Part shown: piece by piece, positions 9,639 through 21,258 of the stretch
Layout of the letters: every line of letters begins with the position of its first letter
Position numbering within the stretch: position 1 is the first letter of the stretch
Origin: Ruania rhizosphaerae
GTDB taxonomy: Bacteria > Actinomycetota > Actinomycetes > Actinomycetales > Beutenbergiaceae
NCBI RefSeq assembly: GCF_009805705.1
Contig: NZ_VSMB01000008.1
Coordinates: 1 to 64,000 of the forward strand
Direction of reading: 5' to 3'
Length of the DNA stretch: 64,000 nt
Notes under the pieces: model-generated
Databases searched by the model: none
Seen by the model: only the letters and a program-made list of their open reading frames with translations
Told to the model about the DNA's origin: nothing
Program-made: the position numbers and the translations under genes

Positions 9639-12600
9639 GTGCACCTCAAGACGCTGACGCTGCGGGGATTCAAGTCCTTCGCGTCTGCGACCACGCTCTC
9701 GCTGGAGCCGGGCATCACGTGTGTCGTAGGGCCGAACGGTTCCGGCAAGTCCAACGTGGTGGACGCTCTGTCGTGGGTGATGGGAGAGCAGGGTGCCAAA
9801 TCGCTGCGCGGTGGAGCGATGGCAGATGTGATTTTCGCCGGCACCTCCTCCCGCCCACCGCTCGGCCGGGCCGAAGTCTCGTTGACCATCGACAATGCTG
9901 ACGGCGCCCTGCCGATCGAGTACAGCGAGGTGACGATCTCCCGCACGCTCTTCCGCAACGGCGGTTCGGAGTACGCGATCAATGGCAGCTCGTGCCGGCT
10001 GCTCGACATCCAGGATCTGCTCTCCGACTCCGGACTCGGCCGGGAGATGCACGTGATCGTCGGCCAAGGCCGGCTCGACGCCGTGCTGCAGGCCACGCCG
10101 GAGGAGCGTCGAGGATTCATCGAAGAGGCCGCCGGCGTGCTCAAGCACCGCAAGCGCAAGGACAAAGCGCTGCGCAAGCTGGAGGCGATGGCTGCCAATC
10201 TCGCGCGGGTCAGCGACCTCACCGGTGAGATACGCCGTCAACTCGGCCCCCTGGCCAAACAGGCGGACGTGGCACGCCGGGCGCAGGTCGTCCAGATCGA
10301 CCTGCGCGACGCCAAGGCCCGGATACTTGCCGACGACCTGGTGCAGCTCACCTCCTCCCTCGCCCAGGAGATCGCCGACGAGACCGCGCTACGGCAGGAA
10401 CGGGACGCCGTCGAGAACGCACAGCAGCAGGCGAGAGCGGAGCTGACGCGCCTGGAGGGAGAGGCAGCGGCCGCCGCACCGGCCCTGAGCGAGGCCACCG
10501 AGATGTGGTACCGGCTGTCCTCGCTGCGGGAGCGGCTCCGTGGAACCGAGACTCTCGCAGCCGAGCGGTGCCGCCTGCTCGGCAGCCCGGCAACCACCGA
10601 GGAGAATCGCCGCGACCCGGACGATCTGGACGCCCAGGCGGCCCGAGCCCGGGAGGCCGAGGCCGAACTCGGGACCGAGGCGCAGAAGGCGCGCGACGAT
10701 CTCGAGGCCGCTGTCACCGAACGTGCCCACGCCGAGCAGAAGAGCGCCGAAGCCGAGAAGGCGCTCGCCGCTGTTCACCGGGGCGTGGCCGACCGGCGCG
10801 AAGGCCTCGCTCGCCTCACCGGGCAGGTGGCCGCGACACGCGGCAAGGTCGAGGCTGCGGAAGCCGAGCTGGAACGGCTGCGTCGCGACCTCGCCGCAGC
10901 AACCGAGCGCGCGCAGCAGGCGAGCCGGGAGTTCACCGCCCTCGAGCAGCAGGCTGTCGGTCAGGCCGAGGGCGAAGAAGATCTCGATGATGCTCACGAA
11001 CAGGCCCGCGAGTCGCTTGAACGCGCACAGGAGCGGGTGCGTGAACTCGCCGAGGCCGAGCGGGAGGCAGACGGTGCCAGGGCCACCTGGACCGCGCGGC
11101 GGGACGCGCTCGAACTCTCCCTCACCCGCAAGGACGCCACCGGGACGGTGCTCGAGGCCGAGGACCTCCCAGGCGTGCTGGGTCCGGTCGCCGACCTGCT
11201 GACCGTTGAGCCCGGATACGAGACAGCTGTCACAGCCGCCCTCGGGCCGCTGGCCGATGCGGCCGCGCTGGAATCGGTCGATGTCGCCGTCGACGCGTTG
11301 CGCTACGTTCGCGAGAAGGACGCCGGACAAGCCCGGCTGTTGCTCGCCCACGAGCAGGGCGCTCCGCCTCGCGCAGGACCAGCACCCGGTGGCGGACGTT
11401 GGGCCCGGGACGTAGTCGAGGCGGCGGAGTCCGTGCGCGGAGCCGTCGACTGGCTGCTCGACGGTGTCGTTGTGGTGGAGGACCTCGCCATCGCCCGGCA
11501 GGTGCGTCTCGCACATGCTGCGGGTAGCGGCGACCAGCGCCACGGTGAGGACGGTCCTGCCCTGGTGGCCGTGACCCGTGACGGCGATGTGCTGGGGCCG
11601 GCACATGCTCGCGGAGGTAGCACCGCCGGTCCGAGTGTGCTGGAGCTGCACGCAGCACGTGAAGAGGCGGCGAAGCAGATCGGGGACGCAGCCGCACGTG
11701 CGGAGCAGGCACGGTTCGCTCTGGGTCCGGCGCGCGAGGCGGTTGAGGCTGCGCAGGCGGAGGTCGACCGCACTCTGGCGGCGCTGCACGACTCCGATGC
11801 CCAGCTGGCCGCCGTCGCCGAGCGCCTCGGTCAGCATGGGTCAGCCATGCGGGCCGCGAACGCGGAGGCCGAGCGGATCCAACCGGCGATCGAGAAGGCC
11901 GAGCAGGCACGTACCCAGCACGCTGAGGCCCTCGCCGAGATCGCCGAACGGCTCGAGGTGGCCGGGCAGGAACCGGTGGAGAGCGAGACGGATCTGGAGG
12001 CGGCGACCGCAGACCGGGATCGGCTCGCCGAGGCGGCGACGCAGGCGCGCGGACGGGAGACGGATGCGCGGTTGGTGCTACGTACTGTCGAGGAACGGGT
12101 GCGTGCGCTCAGCGGGCGGGCCGAGTCGCTGGAGCGGGCCGCCAAGGCCGAGCGAGAGGCGCGCGAGGCAGCCGCCCGGCGGGCCCGCCGCCGCGCCGAG
12201 CAGGCCGAAGTCGCCAGCGTGGTCCGGGCCGGTGCGGTCCGTGCGCTCGCCGCGATCGAGCACTCGTTGCAGCTGGCCGCGACGCGCCGTGAGATCGCCG
12301 AGGACGAGCGCGCCCAGCGGGACGAGGCGCTGACCGCGGTGCGCGGGCGCCTGGACGAGCTCTCCGCCCGCCACTCCCAGTTGACCGACGTCGTCCACCG
12401 CGACGAGGTGGCACGCGCGCAGCAGAAGCTGCGGATCGAACAGCTGGAGCAGCGTGCGATCGACGAGCTCGGACTCGACCCCGAGGTACTGGTGGCCGAG
12501 TATGGACCAGACCAGCTGGTTCCGGCGGTGCCGGCGCCCGGATCCGAGGACGAACCCGAGCCGCCCCGCCCATACGTGCGAACCGAGCAGGAGAAGCGCC

Positions 12601-13241
12601 TGCGGGCCGCCGAACGAGCCCTGAATCTGCTCGGCAAGGTGAATCCCCTCGCGCTGGAGGAGCATGCAGCCCTGGAGGAGCGGCACAAGTTCCTCACCGA
12701 TCAGCTCGCCGACCTCAAGAAGTCCCGGGCCGACCTGCTCGACATCGTCGCCGAGATCGACGAACGGGTCGAACAGGTCTTCACCTCCGCATTCGAGGAC
12801 ACGGCAGCCCAGTTCGAGCAGGTCTTCGCCCGGCTCTTCCCGGGAGGTGAAGGCAGACTCGTCCTGACCGAACCCGACGACATGCTGACCACCGGTCTCG
12901 AGGTCGAGGCACGTCCGCCCGGGAAGAAGGTCAAGCGCCTCTCGCTGCTCTCGGGCGGTGAACGGTCCCTGACGGCCGTGGCGCTGCTGGTGGCGATCTT
13001 CAAGGCCCGGCCCAGCCCGTTCTACGTGATGGACGAGGTGGAGGCGGCGTTGGACGATGTGAACCTCGGCAGGCTGCTGGAGATCTTCCGTGAGCTGCGC
13101 AGCGACTCCCAGCTCATCGTCGTCACGCACCAGAAGCGAACAATGGAGATCGCCGACGCGCTCTACGGGGTGACGATGCGTGGGGACGGCGTCACCACCG
13201 TCATCAGTCAGCGGATCGCTGACCGTGACGAGGTTGGCTGA
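9639..13241 (+). CDS. smc: Chromosome segregation protein SMC
   Basis: The 1200-residue structural-maintenance-of-chromosomes ATPase forms a dimer with ScpA/B that organises and separates the nucleoid. Walker A is GPNGSGKS (31-38); long Ala/Glu/Arg-rich coiled coils (about 165-500 and 675-1010) flank a hinge beginning around residue 509; the C-terminal head has the signature LLSGGERSLTAVALL (about 1101) and Walker B FYVMDEVEAALDD (about 1127). Length and order are standard. The GTG start has no Shine-Dalgarno; TAGGCT (9626-9631) ends seven bases before it, so the mRNA may be leaderless. ftsY follows after one small gene. Confidence 0.97.
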   Translation: MHLKTLTLRGFKSFASATTLSLEPGITCVVGPNGSGKSNVVDALSWVMGEQGAKSLRGGAMADVIFAGTSSRPPLGRAEVSLTIDNADGALPIEYSEVTISRTLFRNGGSEYAINGSSCRLLDIQDLLSDSGLGREMHVIVGQGRLDAVLQATPEERRGFIEEAAGVLKHRKRKDKALRKLEAMAANLARVSDLTGEIRRQLGPLAKQADVARRAQVVQIDLRDAKARILADDLVQLTSSLAQEIADETALRQERDAVENAQQQARAELTRLEGEAAAAAPALSEATEMWYRLSSLRERLRGTETLAAERCRLLGSPATTEENRRDPDDLDAQAARAREAEAELGTEAQKARDDLEAAVTERAHAEQKSAEAEKALAAVHRGVADRREGLARLTGQVAATRGKVEAAEAELERLRRDLAAATERAQQASREFTALEQQAVGQAEGEEDLDDAHEQARESLERAQERVRELAEAEREADGARATWTARRDALELSLTRKDATGTVLEAEDLPGVLGPVADLLTVEPGYETAVTAALGPLADAAALESVDVAVDALRYVREKDAGQARLLLAHEQGAPPRAGPAPGGGRWARDVVEAAESVRGAVDWLLDGVVVVEDLAIARQVRLAHAAGSGDQRHGEDGPALVAVTRDGDVLGPAHARGGSTAGPSVLELHAAREEAAKQIGDAAARAEQARFALGPAREAVEAAQAEVDRTLAALHDSDAQLAAVAERLGQHGSAMRAANAEAERIQPAIEKAEQARTQHAEALAEIAERLEVAGQEPVESETDLEAATADRDRLAEAATQARGRETDARLVLRTVEERVRALSGRAESLERAAKAEREAREAAARRARRRAEQAEVASVVRAGAVRALAAIEHSLQLAATRREIAEDERAQRDEALTAVRGRLDELSARHSQLTDVVHRDEVARAQQKLRIEQLEQRAIDELGLDPEVLVAEYGPDQLVPAVPAPGSEDEPEPPRPYVRTEQEKRLRAAERALNLLGKVNPLALEEHAALEERHKFLTDQLADLKKSRADLLDIVAEIDERVEQVFTSAFEDTAAQFEQVFARLFPGGEGRLVLTEPDDMLTTGLEVEARPPGKKVKRLSLLSGGERSLTAVALLVAIFKARPSPFYVMDEVEAALDDVNLGRLLEIFRELRSDSQLIVVTHQKRTMEIADALYGVTMRGDGVTTVISQRIADRDEVG

Positions 13242-13327
13242 GGCTGTGTGCGGCGTCACCAGACGTTGGGCGGGGCGTCGACGGCGAGTCGCTGACGGAC
13301 ACCCGACCGGCGGCGCATAATCGACAT

Positions 13328-13603
13328 GTGACCGGAGTCCTGCTCGCCTTCTTCGCCGCCGTCGCCGCGGCGTGCGCTGTGCTGTTCGTGCTGCTGCGCC
13401 GGCAGATTCCCGAGGAGGGTCTGCTGCCGTGGGTGCGCGAGTCGTTCGCTGCCCGCCACGAGCCGCGAGAACCGGGCGAGGGCGGTCCGGGCACGCAGCA
13501 GGACGTCGGGGTCTCGGAGCTGATGGGGCTGGCCGAGGACGGTCCGGCCTACCACCGCCCGGTCGACCTCGGATCCGTGGCGAAGCTGCGCTCGCGCACC
13601 TGA
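13328..13603 (+). CDS. Small single-pass membrane protein between smc and ftsY
   Basis: A 91-residue protein with one N-terminal membrane helix (about 3-23, TGVLLAFFAAVAAACAVLFV) and a charged, disordered-looking remainder; no domain recognised. It begins with GTG and has no Shine-Dalgarno, but CATAAT (13316-13321) stands six bases before the GTG, the layout for leaderless expression. Its place between smc and ftsY and its frame-consistent composition support a real gene. The role is unknown; a link to membrane targeting would be guesswork. Confidence 0.65.
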   Translation: MTGVLLAFFAAVAAACAVLFVLLRRQIPEEGLLPWVRESFAARHEPREPGEGGPGTQQDVGVSELMGLAEDGPAYHRPVDLGSVAKLRSRT

Positions 13604-13658
13604 GCCAACACGCTCGCAAGATTCGCTCTGCGCGTGCCAGGTGAGCGAGACTGGGCAC

Positions 13659-14882
13659 GTGGAGATCTTGGCTGACATCTGGCTGTATCTGGTCCTCGGT
13701 GTTCTCGTCGTCGTCGGCGCAGGCCTCGCGCTGCTGCGCGGCCGGCATGAACGGCATGGCGAGACTGATGAGTCCGTTCAGACCCGTGAGACACCCACGA
13801 CGGTTGGCACCACCGCTGACGCCGATACTCCAGCGGCGCCGTCCGAGGGTGGCCCCGACGAGCCGGGCACCGCATCGGAGGTGGGTGGTACGGACTCGAG
13901 CGGCCCGGCTGCCGCTGCGGCGCCCACGGTCGACGTGGAACGCCCGGAGTCGGTGGCGGGTCGTATGGTCCGGTTGCGGGCGCGCCTGGCCCGCGCCGGT
14001 GGACTGGGAAGCACATTGCTCTCACTCCTCTCACGCGGTGATCTGGACGAGTCCGACTGGGAGGAGATCGAGGAGACCCTCCTGCTCGCCGACATCGGAT
14101 CGGGGCCGACCGATGAGCTCATGACGGCGCTGCGCACCCGGGTGAAGGTGCTCGGCACCACCGATCCGGAGCAGGTGCGTGCACTCCTGCGGGAGGAGCT
14201 GCTCACGCTTGTGGATCCCGGGATGGATCGTCGGCTGGCAGTCAGCCCGGTGACCGGGGACGACGGTGAGCCGCACCCGGCGACCGTCCTCGTCGTCGGG
14301 GTCAATGGCACCGGGAAGACCACGACCGTCGGCAAGCTCGCCCGGGTACTGGTGGCCGAGGACAAGGACGTGCTGCTCGGCGCGGCCGACACCTTCCGCG
14401 CCGCCGCGGCCGACCAGTTGAGCACCTGGGGGGAGCGCGTCGGCGTCAGCGTCGTGCGTGCCGACCGGGACGGGGCTGATCCGGCGTCTGTCGCCTTCGA
14501 CGCGGTCAAGGCGGGCCGGGAGAACGGGGTGGACACAGTCCTGGTGGATACCGCGGGCCGGTTGCAGAACAAGGCCGGGCTCATGGACGAGCTGGGAAAG
14601 ATCCGCCGGGTGATCTCCCGCCACGCACCGGTGAGCGAAGTGCTGCTGGTGCTGGATGCCACCACGGGTCAGAACGGGATGCGGCAGGCACAGGTCTTCT
14701 CCGAGGCTGTGGACGTCACCGGCATCGTGCTGACCAAGCTGGACGGCACCGCCAAGGGTGGCATCGTCGTCGCGGTCCAGCGCGAGCTGGGCGTGCCGGT
14801 GAAGTTCGTGGGCCTGGGGGAGGGGCCGGACGATCTGGCCCCGTTCGACCCCGCCGGATTCGTGGACGCGCTGCTCGAGTGA
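13659..14882 (+). CDS. ftsY: Signal recognition particle receptor FtsY
   Basis: The 407-residue GTPase docks SRP-ribosome complexes at the membrane, releasing them to SecYEG. It has an N-terminal membrane helix (about 4-24), an acidic linker, the N domain, and a G domain with GVNGTGKTT (about 214), DTAGRLQNK (about 297) and [10 protein letters not shown] (about 357). I prefer GTG 13659 (protein begins MEILADIW) because the membrane helix then starts at once, as in relatives, and GAGACT lies six bases upstream; GTG 13641 adds six residues. Its partner ffh is encoded 3.6 kb downstream. Confidence 0.95.
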   Translation: MEILADIWLYLVLGVLVVVGAGLALLRGRHERHGETDESVQTRETPTTVGTTADADTPAAPSEGGPDEPGTASEVGGTDSSGPAAAAAPTVDVERPESVAGRMVRLRARLARAGGLGSTLLSLLSRGDLDESDWEEIEETLLLADIGSGPTDELMTALRTRVKVLGTTDPEQVRALLREELLTLVDPGMDRRLAVSPVTGDDGEPHPATVLVVGVNGTGKTTTVGKLARVLVAEDKDVLLGAADTFRAAAADQLSTWGERVGVSVVRADRDGADPASVAFDAVKAGRENGVDTVLVDTAGRLQNKAGLMDELGKIRRVISRHAPVSEVLLVLDATTGQNGMRQAQVFSEAVDVTGIVLTKLDGTAKGGIVVAVQRELGVPVKFVGLGEGPDDLAPFDPAGFVDALLE

Positions 14883-14974
14883 CCAGCGGGCTTCGCGATC
14901 TCCTCGCCCCATAGCGTCCGGTCACTGAGACAGTACCTGGGGTGAAACACGGTGTTCACATGAACTCGCGATCA

Positions 14975-14990
14975 GTCACAGTGCCGTAAC
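14975..14990 (+). promoter_or_regulatory. Candidate GlnR box before amt-glnK-glnD
   Basis: GTCAC (14975-14979), six bases, GTAAC (14986-14990) matches the actinobacterial nitrogen regulator consensus gTnAC-N6-GnAAC as I know it. It lies 84 bp upstream of the ammonium transporter start, the standard GlnR target. A neighbouring inverted repeat GTTCA-CA-TGAAC lies at 14954-14965. Function is inferred from match and target. Confidence 0.55.
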
Positions 14991-15074
14991 ACATGCGGGT
15001 CATGAGGGAAACACAGACCAAGGAGAGTCATCTCCCGAGACCGGCCGCCCGAGCCGGTGCTGGGAGAGATCTGC

Positions 15075-16663
<1,589 letters not shown>

Positions 16664-16667
16664 CCCG

Positions 16668-18425
16668 ATGTCCCTCACGTCCCAGTCCGGGCGTCCGGAG
16701 GCCCCGCAGCCACTGCTGCGGGGCCTCCGCTCCGCTCGCCTCGTTGTTCCCGGCCACGGCCACGCGTACCGCGAACGCCTCGCTGTCCTCACCGACGCAG
16801 CGCTCACCGAGCTCTGGCACGCTGCGACAGCAGCCGCCGGGATCGACCCATCGACAGGGATCGCGCTCACGGCCGTCGGCTCGCACGGACGCCGGGATGC
16901 CAGTCCTGCCAGCGACCTGGACCTGATGCTCGTCCATGATGGGCGCACTCACCCGGCCCAGGACGTCGCGACGTTGGCCGAGAGCCTGTGGTACCCGATC
17001 TGGGACAGTGGGCTCGACCTCGACCACTCGGTGCGCACCCTCGCCGAGTGCCGTCACGTGGCCTCCGCCGACCTGCCGGCCGCCGTCGGGCTGCTGGATG
17101 TGAGGTGCGTGGCGGGGGACATGACCGTCCTGCACCACGCACGCTCCGCCGTCCTGGCGGACTGGCGCGCCTCCGCGCGCAGGCGACTGCCGGAGCTGAC
17201 CGGCTCCACGACCGAACGGGCCGACCGCCACGGCGAACTCGCCTACCTGATCGAACCGGATCTGAAAGAAGCCCGGGGCGGACTGCGCGACGCCGTCGTG
17301 CTCAAGGCGCTGGCGGCCACCTGGCTGACCGACCGCCCACACGGCGGGGTGGATCTCGCCTACGAGCACCTGCTGGACGTGCGCGACGCCCTCGCGCGTG
17401 TGACCGGCAGGCCAGTCAACCGGCTGCTGCGGGTCTACGCCGAGGAGGTGGCCGCACAGCTGGGCCACGACCACCCGGACGACTTGCTCGCGGCGCTCGC
17501 ACAGTCCGGACGGGTGATCTCCTATGCCCTGGACATCACGGTGCGGCATGCGCGCCAGGCGCTGCGCAAACCCTCGCTGAGTCTGCGGCCGACACTGGTG
17601 CGGGGCCGGCGCCGTCCACCGCGCTTGCGACCCGTGGCGCACAATCTCGTCGAGCACGACGGTGAGCTCGTGCTGGGCATTGACGCACATCCGGAGCACG
17701 ACCCGGAGCTGCCGTTGCGTGCGGCGGCGACCGCAGCGCGTAGCAAGCTGCCGCTCTCACCGGTCACGATCACCTCCCTGCAGAAGGCGCCACCGCTCGA
17801 GACGCCCTGGACGGAGTCCGCTCGCGATCACCTGCTGGCGCTTCTGGCCACCGGTGAGGCACAGATCCCACTGTGGGAGGCGCTGGACCTCGCCGGGGTG
17901 GTGACGCGGTGGTTCCCGGAGTGGGCTGCGGTACGCAACCGGCCCCAGCGCAGTCCGGTGCACGTGTACACCGTGGACCGGCACCTGGTGCAGACCGCAG
18001 CGAACGTCCGCGTCGCTGCCACCGCACCCGGTCGTGACGTGCTGCTGTGGGCGGCGATCTTCCACGACATCGGCAAGGTGGCTGGTTCCGTCGATCACAG
18101 CGTCACCGGCGCGGAGGTCGTCGAGAGCCTGCTCACCCGGATCGGGGTGGAAGGCTCAGACCGCAAGGACGTGGTCACCCTCGTTCGCCACCACTTGCTG
18201 CTGGCCGAGACCGCCACCAGTGAGGACGTCGACGACCCGGATGTCATTGGCCGGGTCGCCGGGACGTTGGAACGACGCGCCGATCTGGTCCGGATCCTGC
18301 GGGCTCTCACCGAGGCTGACGCGCGCGCCGCCGGCCCGAAGGCGTGGACGGCGTGGCGGGCGCAACTGGTCGATACCCTGACGGTGAACGTGCTACGAGC
18401 CTGCGAGGAGGGCCACGGCGACTGA
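16668..18425 (+). CDS. glnD: PII (de)uridylyl/adenylyltransferase GlnD, lacking ACT domains
   Basis: A 585-residue enzyme modifying and demodifying GlnK at the T-loop tyrosine. The nucleotidyltransferase core shows [18 protein letters not shown] (residues 71-88, metal-binding SDLDL); the HD hydrolase domain has [12 protein letters not shown] (about residue 465) and VRHHLLLAE. Full-length relatives, often 750-900 residues, continue into two C-terminal ACT domains that sense glutamine; this protein stops just after HD, and only 61 bp separate it from ffh, so nothing could encode them. A 15-bp hairpin covers codons 10-21. No later in-frame start would preserve the N-terminal domain. Confidence 0.9.
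   Translation: MSLTSQSGRPEAPQPLLRGLRSARLVVPGHGHAYRERLAVLTDAALTELWHAATAAAGIDPSTGIALTAVGSHGRRDASPASDLDLMLVHDGRTHPAQDVATLAESLWYPIWDSGLDLDHSVRTLAECRHVASADLPAAVGLLDVRCVAGDMTVLHHARSAVLADWRASARRRLPELTGSTTERADRHGELAYLIEPDLKEARGGLRDAVVLKALAATWLTDRPHGGVDLAYEHLLDVRDALARVTGRPVNRLLRVYAEEVAAQLGHDHPDDLLAALAQSGRVISYALDITVRHARQALRKPSLSLRPTLVRGRRRPPRLRPVAHNLVEHDGELVLGIDAHPEHDPELPLRAAATAARSKLPLSPVTITSLQKAPPLETPWTESARDHLLALLATGEAQIPLWEALDLAGVVTRWFPEWAAVRNRPQRSPVHVYTVDRHLVQTAANVRVAATAPGRDVLLWAAIFHDIGKVAGSVDHSVTGAEVVESLLTRIGVEGSDRKDVVTLVRHHLLLAETATSEDVDDPDVIGRVAGTLERRADLVRILRALTEADARAAGPKAWTAWRAQLVDTLTVNVLRACEEGHGD
16696..16729 (+). terminator. Terminator-like hairpin inside the start of glnD
   Basis: Bases 16696-16710 and 16715-16729 form a perfect 15-bp GC-rich stem closed by CACT. 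It lies 33-66 bp after the glnK stop, where a terminator would sit, yet within glnD codons 10-21. No T-tract follows. It may reduce read-through from amt-glnK into glnD, or protect the amt-glnK message. Confidence 0.6.
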
Positions 18426-18486
18426 AGCCCGCCTCATGCGGGATATCCTCGATAGCCAGTACTGCCACCGCTAGAAGGATTCCCAC

Positions 18487-20079
18487 GTGTTCGCAAGCCT
18501 CTCCGACCGGCTCTCCGCCACGTTCAAGTCGCTTCGCGGCAAGGGACGGCTCACCGAGGCGGACATCTCGACCACCGTCTCCGAGATCCGCCGCGCGCTG
18601 CTGGACGCCGATGTCGCCGTCCCGGCCGTCCGCGCGTTCACGGCCGCCGTGCGTGAGCGCGCAGGCTCTGCTGAGGTCTCCCAGGCGCTGAACCCGTCCC
18701 AGCAGATCGTCAAAATCGTCCACGAGCAGCTCGTGGAGATCCTCGGGGGCGACTCACGCGAGCTCACCTTCGCCAAGCGCCCCCCGACGGTCATCATGCT
18801 CGCCGGTCTGCAAGGTGCCGGTAAGACGACCCTCGCGGGAAAGCTCGGCGCCTGGTTGAAGGAGCAGGGGCACACCCCGCTGCTGGTGGCCTCGGACCTG
18901 CAGCGGCCGAACGCCGTCAACCAGCTTGAGGTGGTCGGTGAGCGGGCCGGCGTGCACGTCTGGGCACCCGAGCGTGGCAATGGCGTCGGTGATCCGATTC
19001 AGGTCGCCCGAACCGGTGTGGAGCATGCCCGGGAGAAGTTTTACGACGTGGTCGTGGTGGACACGGCCGGCCGCCTCGGTGTCGACGCCGAGATGATGCA
19101 GCAGGCCGCCGACATTCGCGACGCTGTGAGTCCGGACGAGACCTTGTTCGTGCTCGACGCGATGATCGGTCAGGACGCGGTCACCACGGCCCAGGCATTC
19201 GCCGACGGGGTCGGATTCACCGGTGTGGTGCTCTCCAAGCTCGACGGTGACGCCCGCGGTGGTGCGGCGTTGTCGGTCCGGACTGTGACCGGCGCACCGG
19301 TGCTCTTCGCCTCCACCGGCGAGAAGCTGGGTGACTTCGAGCGCTTCCACCCCGACCGGATGGCTTCGCGCATCCTCGACATGGGTGATGTGCTCACCCT
19401 GATCGAGCAGGCGGAGAAGGCCTTCGACGAGGATCAGGCCGCCGAACTCGCGAACAAGATCTCCGGTGACGGCGACTTCACGCTGCAGGACTTCCTGCAG
19501 CAGATGCAGCAGTTGAAGAAGCTCGGCCCGATGAAGAAGATGCTCGAGATGCTCCCCGGCATGGGGCAGATGCGCGAGCAGCTGGAGAACTTCGACGAAT
19601 CCGAGGTCACCCGCATCGAGGCCATGGTGCAGTCGATGACCCCGGCCGAGCGGGCCAACCCCAAGATCATCAACGGCTCCCGCCGCTCCCGGATCGCGAA
19701 GGGGTCGGGCACCACGGTGAGCGAGATCAACGGTCTGCTGGAGCGATTCGAGCAGGCGAAGACGATGATGCGCTCCATGGCCGCCAGCGGTGGGAAGGGT
19801 ATGCCCGGCATGGGCGGGATGCCCGGAATGGGTGGCCTGCCCGGCAGCGGCAAGAAGTCCAAGGGCAAGATGGCGCCCCCGCCCAAGCGGAAGAAGGGCA
19901 AGTCCGGCAACCCGGCCAAGCGCGCCCAGCAGGAGCGCGAGATGGCCCAGCGGGCGGCCCAGAAGCCGTCCGCGCCGAGCGGCTCGGCCTTCGGGGCCGG
20001 ATCCGCTGACTCACCGGACCAGGTGGACCCGTCCGCACTCGACTTGCCGCCCGGGCTCGACAAGTTCCTGCGTCGCTGA
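18487..20079 (+). CDS. ffh: Signal recognition particle protein Ffh
   Basis: The 530-residue GTPase binds 4.5S RNA and nascent signal sequences and delivers ribosomes to FtsY. The N domain is followed by G-domain motifs GLQGAGKTTLAGKLG (about 105-119), DTAGRLGVD and SKLDGDARGG; the methionine-rich M domain includes MKKMLEMLPGMGQM and a Gly/Met repeat (GMPGMGGMPGMGG). A lysine- and alanine-rich tail of about 70 residues extends beyond the usual M domain, seen in several actinobacteria. AGAAGGA lies eight bases before the GTG. The SRP RNA gene is not in this window. Confidence 0.97.
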   Translation: MFASLSDRLSATFKSLRGKGRLTEADISTTVSEIRRALLDADVAVPAVRAFTAAVRERAGSAEVSQALNPSQQIVKIVHEQLVEILGGDSRELTFAKRPPTVIMLAGLQGAGKTTLAGKLGAWLKEQGHTPLLVASDLQRPNAVNQLEVVGERAGVHVWAPERGNGVGDPIQVARTGVEHAREKFYDVVVVDTAGRLGVDAEMMQQAADIRDAVSPDETLFVLDAMIGQDAVTTAQAFADGVGFTGVVLSKLDGDARGGAALSVRTVTGAPVLFASTGEKLGDFERFHPDRMASRILDMGDVLTLIEQAEKAFDEDQAAELANKISGDGDFTLQDFLQQMQQLKKLGPMKKMLEMLPGMGQMREQLENFDESEVTRIEAMVQSMTPAERANPKIINGSRRSRIAKGSGTTVSEINGLLERFEQAKTMMRSMAASGGKGMPGMGGMPGMGGLPGSGKKSKGKMAPPPKRKKGKSGNPAKRAQQEREMAQRAAQKPSAPSGSAFGAGSADSPDQVDPSALDLPPGLDKFLRR

Positions 20080-20083
20080 GCCG

Positions 20084-21232
20084 ATGACGGCGCAGGATGA
20101 GCCCACCTGGTGCCTCACCGGGCCCGTGCTCGCCGGGCCAGAACACTCGGGCACGGGTCCAGGGGGCACATCCGGCGCGGTGCCCGGACCGCTCTGGGCG
20201 CACCAGGGCAGGGTGACTTTCGCCGAGCCCGACCACTCCGGTACCGGCACTGCCGAGACGGTCGAGGGGTGGGTCCTGCCCGGACTGGTGGACGTGCACT
20301 GCCATATCGGGCTCGGGCCGGACGGGCCGGTGGACTCCGAGACCGCCCGCGCCCAGGCCGTGGCCGATCTGCGCGCCGGGACGTTGCTGGTTCGTGATGC
20401 CGGATCACCGGCCGACACTCGCTGGCTGGACGGCGACCCGCTGGCTCCGCGGATCATCCGGGCCGGGCGCCACCTTGCTCGCCCGAAGCGGTACTTGCGT
20501 CACTATGCGCGGGAACTGGACGCCGTCGAGAATTTGCCGGCTGCCATGGCGCAGGAGGCTGCCCGCGGGGACGGCTGGGTCAAGCTGGTGGGGGACTGGA
20601 TCGACCGTTCCGCGGGCCCTGAGGCCGATCTGACCCCGCTGTGGCCACGGGGTGAATTGATCGCCGGGGTGGCGGCTGCACACGCAGCCGGGGCGCGCGT
20701 GACGGTGCACACGTTCGCCACCGAGACGGTCGACGATCTACTCGACGCCGGCGTCGACTGCATCGAGCACGGAACGGGGATGAGGGCCGACCAGATCGAG
20801 CGAGCGGCCGCCGCCGGCATCCCGGTGGTGCCGACGATGCTGCAGGTCGCGAACTTCGAGGCGATCGCCGCTCAGGGTGAGGCGAAATTCCCGCGTTTCG
20901 CGGCGCGCATGCGCGCGATGTACGAGCGGCGGAACCAGCAGGTGCGGGACTTCCACGACGCCGGGGTGCAGCTGCTGCTGGGGACCGACGCCGGCGGCAC
21001 GATCGGGCACGGCCGGATGGCCGACGAAGCCGCGGCGCTCGTCGAGGCAGGCATTCCGGCCGCCGATGTGGTGGCCGCGGCCGCCTGGTCCGCGCGGGAA
21101 TTCCTGGGGGCGCCCGGGCTGGTGGAGGGAGCTCCGGCCGACCTGGTCGTCTATCCGGGCGATCCTCGTGACGACATCACGGTGCTCGCTCACCCGCGCG
21201 CGGTGTTCCGCGCCGGGCGCCGCATTGTCTGA
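20084..21232 (+). CDS. Amidohydrolase family protein
   Basis: A 382-residue metal-dependent hydrolase with the TIM-barrel amidohydrolase pattern: VLPGLVDVHCHIGLG holds the first two metal histidines (about residue 70), VTVHTFATE and DCIEHGTGM supply the next ones, and LLGTDAGG the catalytic Asp. The closest general type is imidazolonepropionase/prolidase-like amidohydrolases; substrate unknown. ATG 20084 is four bases past the ffh stop, the arrangement often seen in actinobacteria, so it is probably cotranscribed with ffh. No Shine-Dalgarno separates it from that stop. Confidence 0.85.
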   Translation: MTAQDEPTWCLTGPVLAGPEHSGTGPGGTSGAVPGPLWAHQGRVTFAEPDHSGTGTAETVEGWVLPGLVDVHCHIGLGPDGPVDSETARAQAVADLRAGTLLVRDAGSPADTRWLDGDPLAPRIIRAGRHLARPKRYLRHYARELDAVENLPAAMAQEAARGDGWVKLVGDWIDRSAGPEADLTPLWPRGELIAGVAAAHAAGARVTVHTFATETVDDLLDAGVDCIEHGTGMRADQIERAAAAGIPVVPTMLQVANFEAIAAQGEAKFPRFAARMRAMYERRNQQVRDFHDAGVQLLLGTDAGGTIGHGRMADEAAALVEAGIPAADVVAAAAWSAREFLGAPGLVEGAPADLVVYPGDPRDDITVLAHPRAVFRAGRRIV

Positions 21233-21258
21233 GGCGCTGCCCGGTAGCAGCGGGCACT

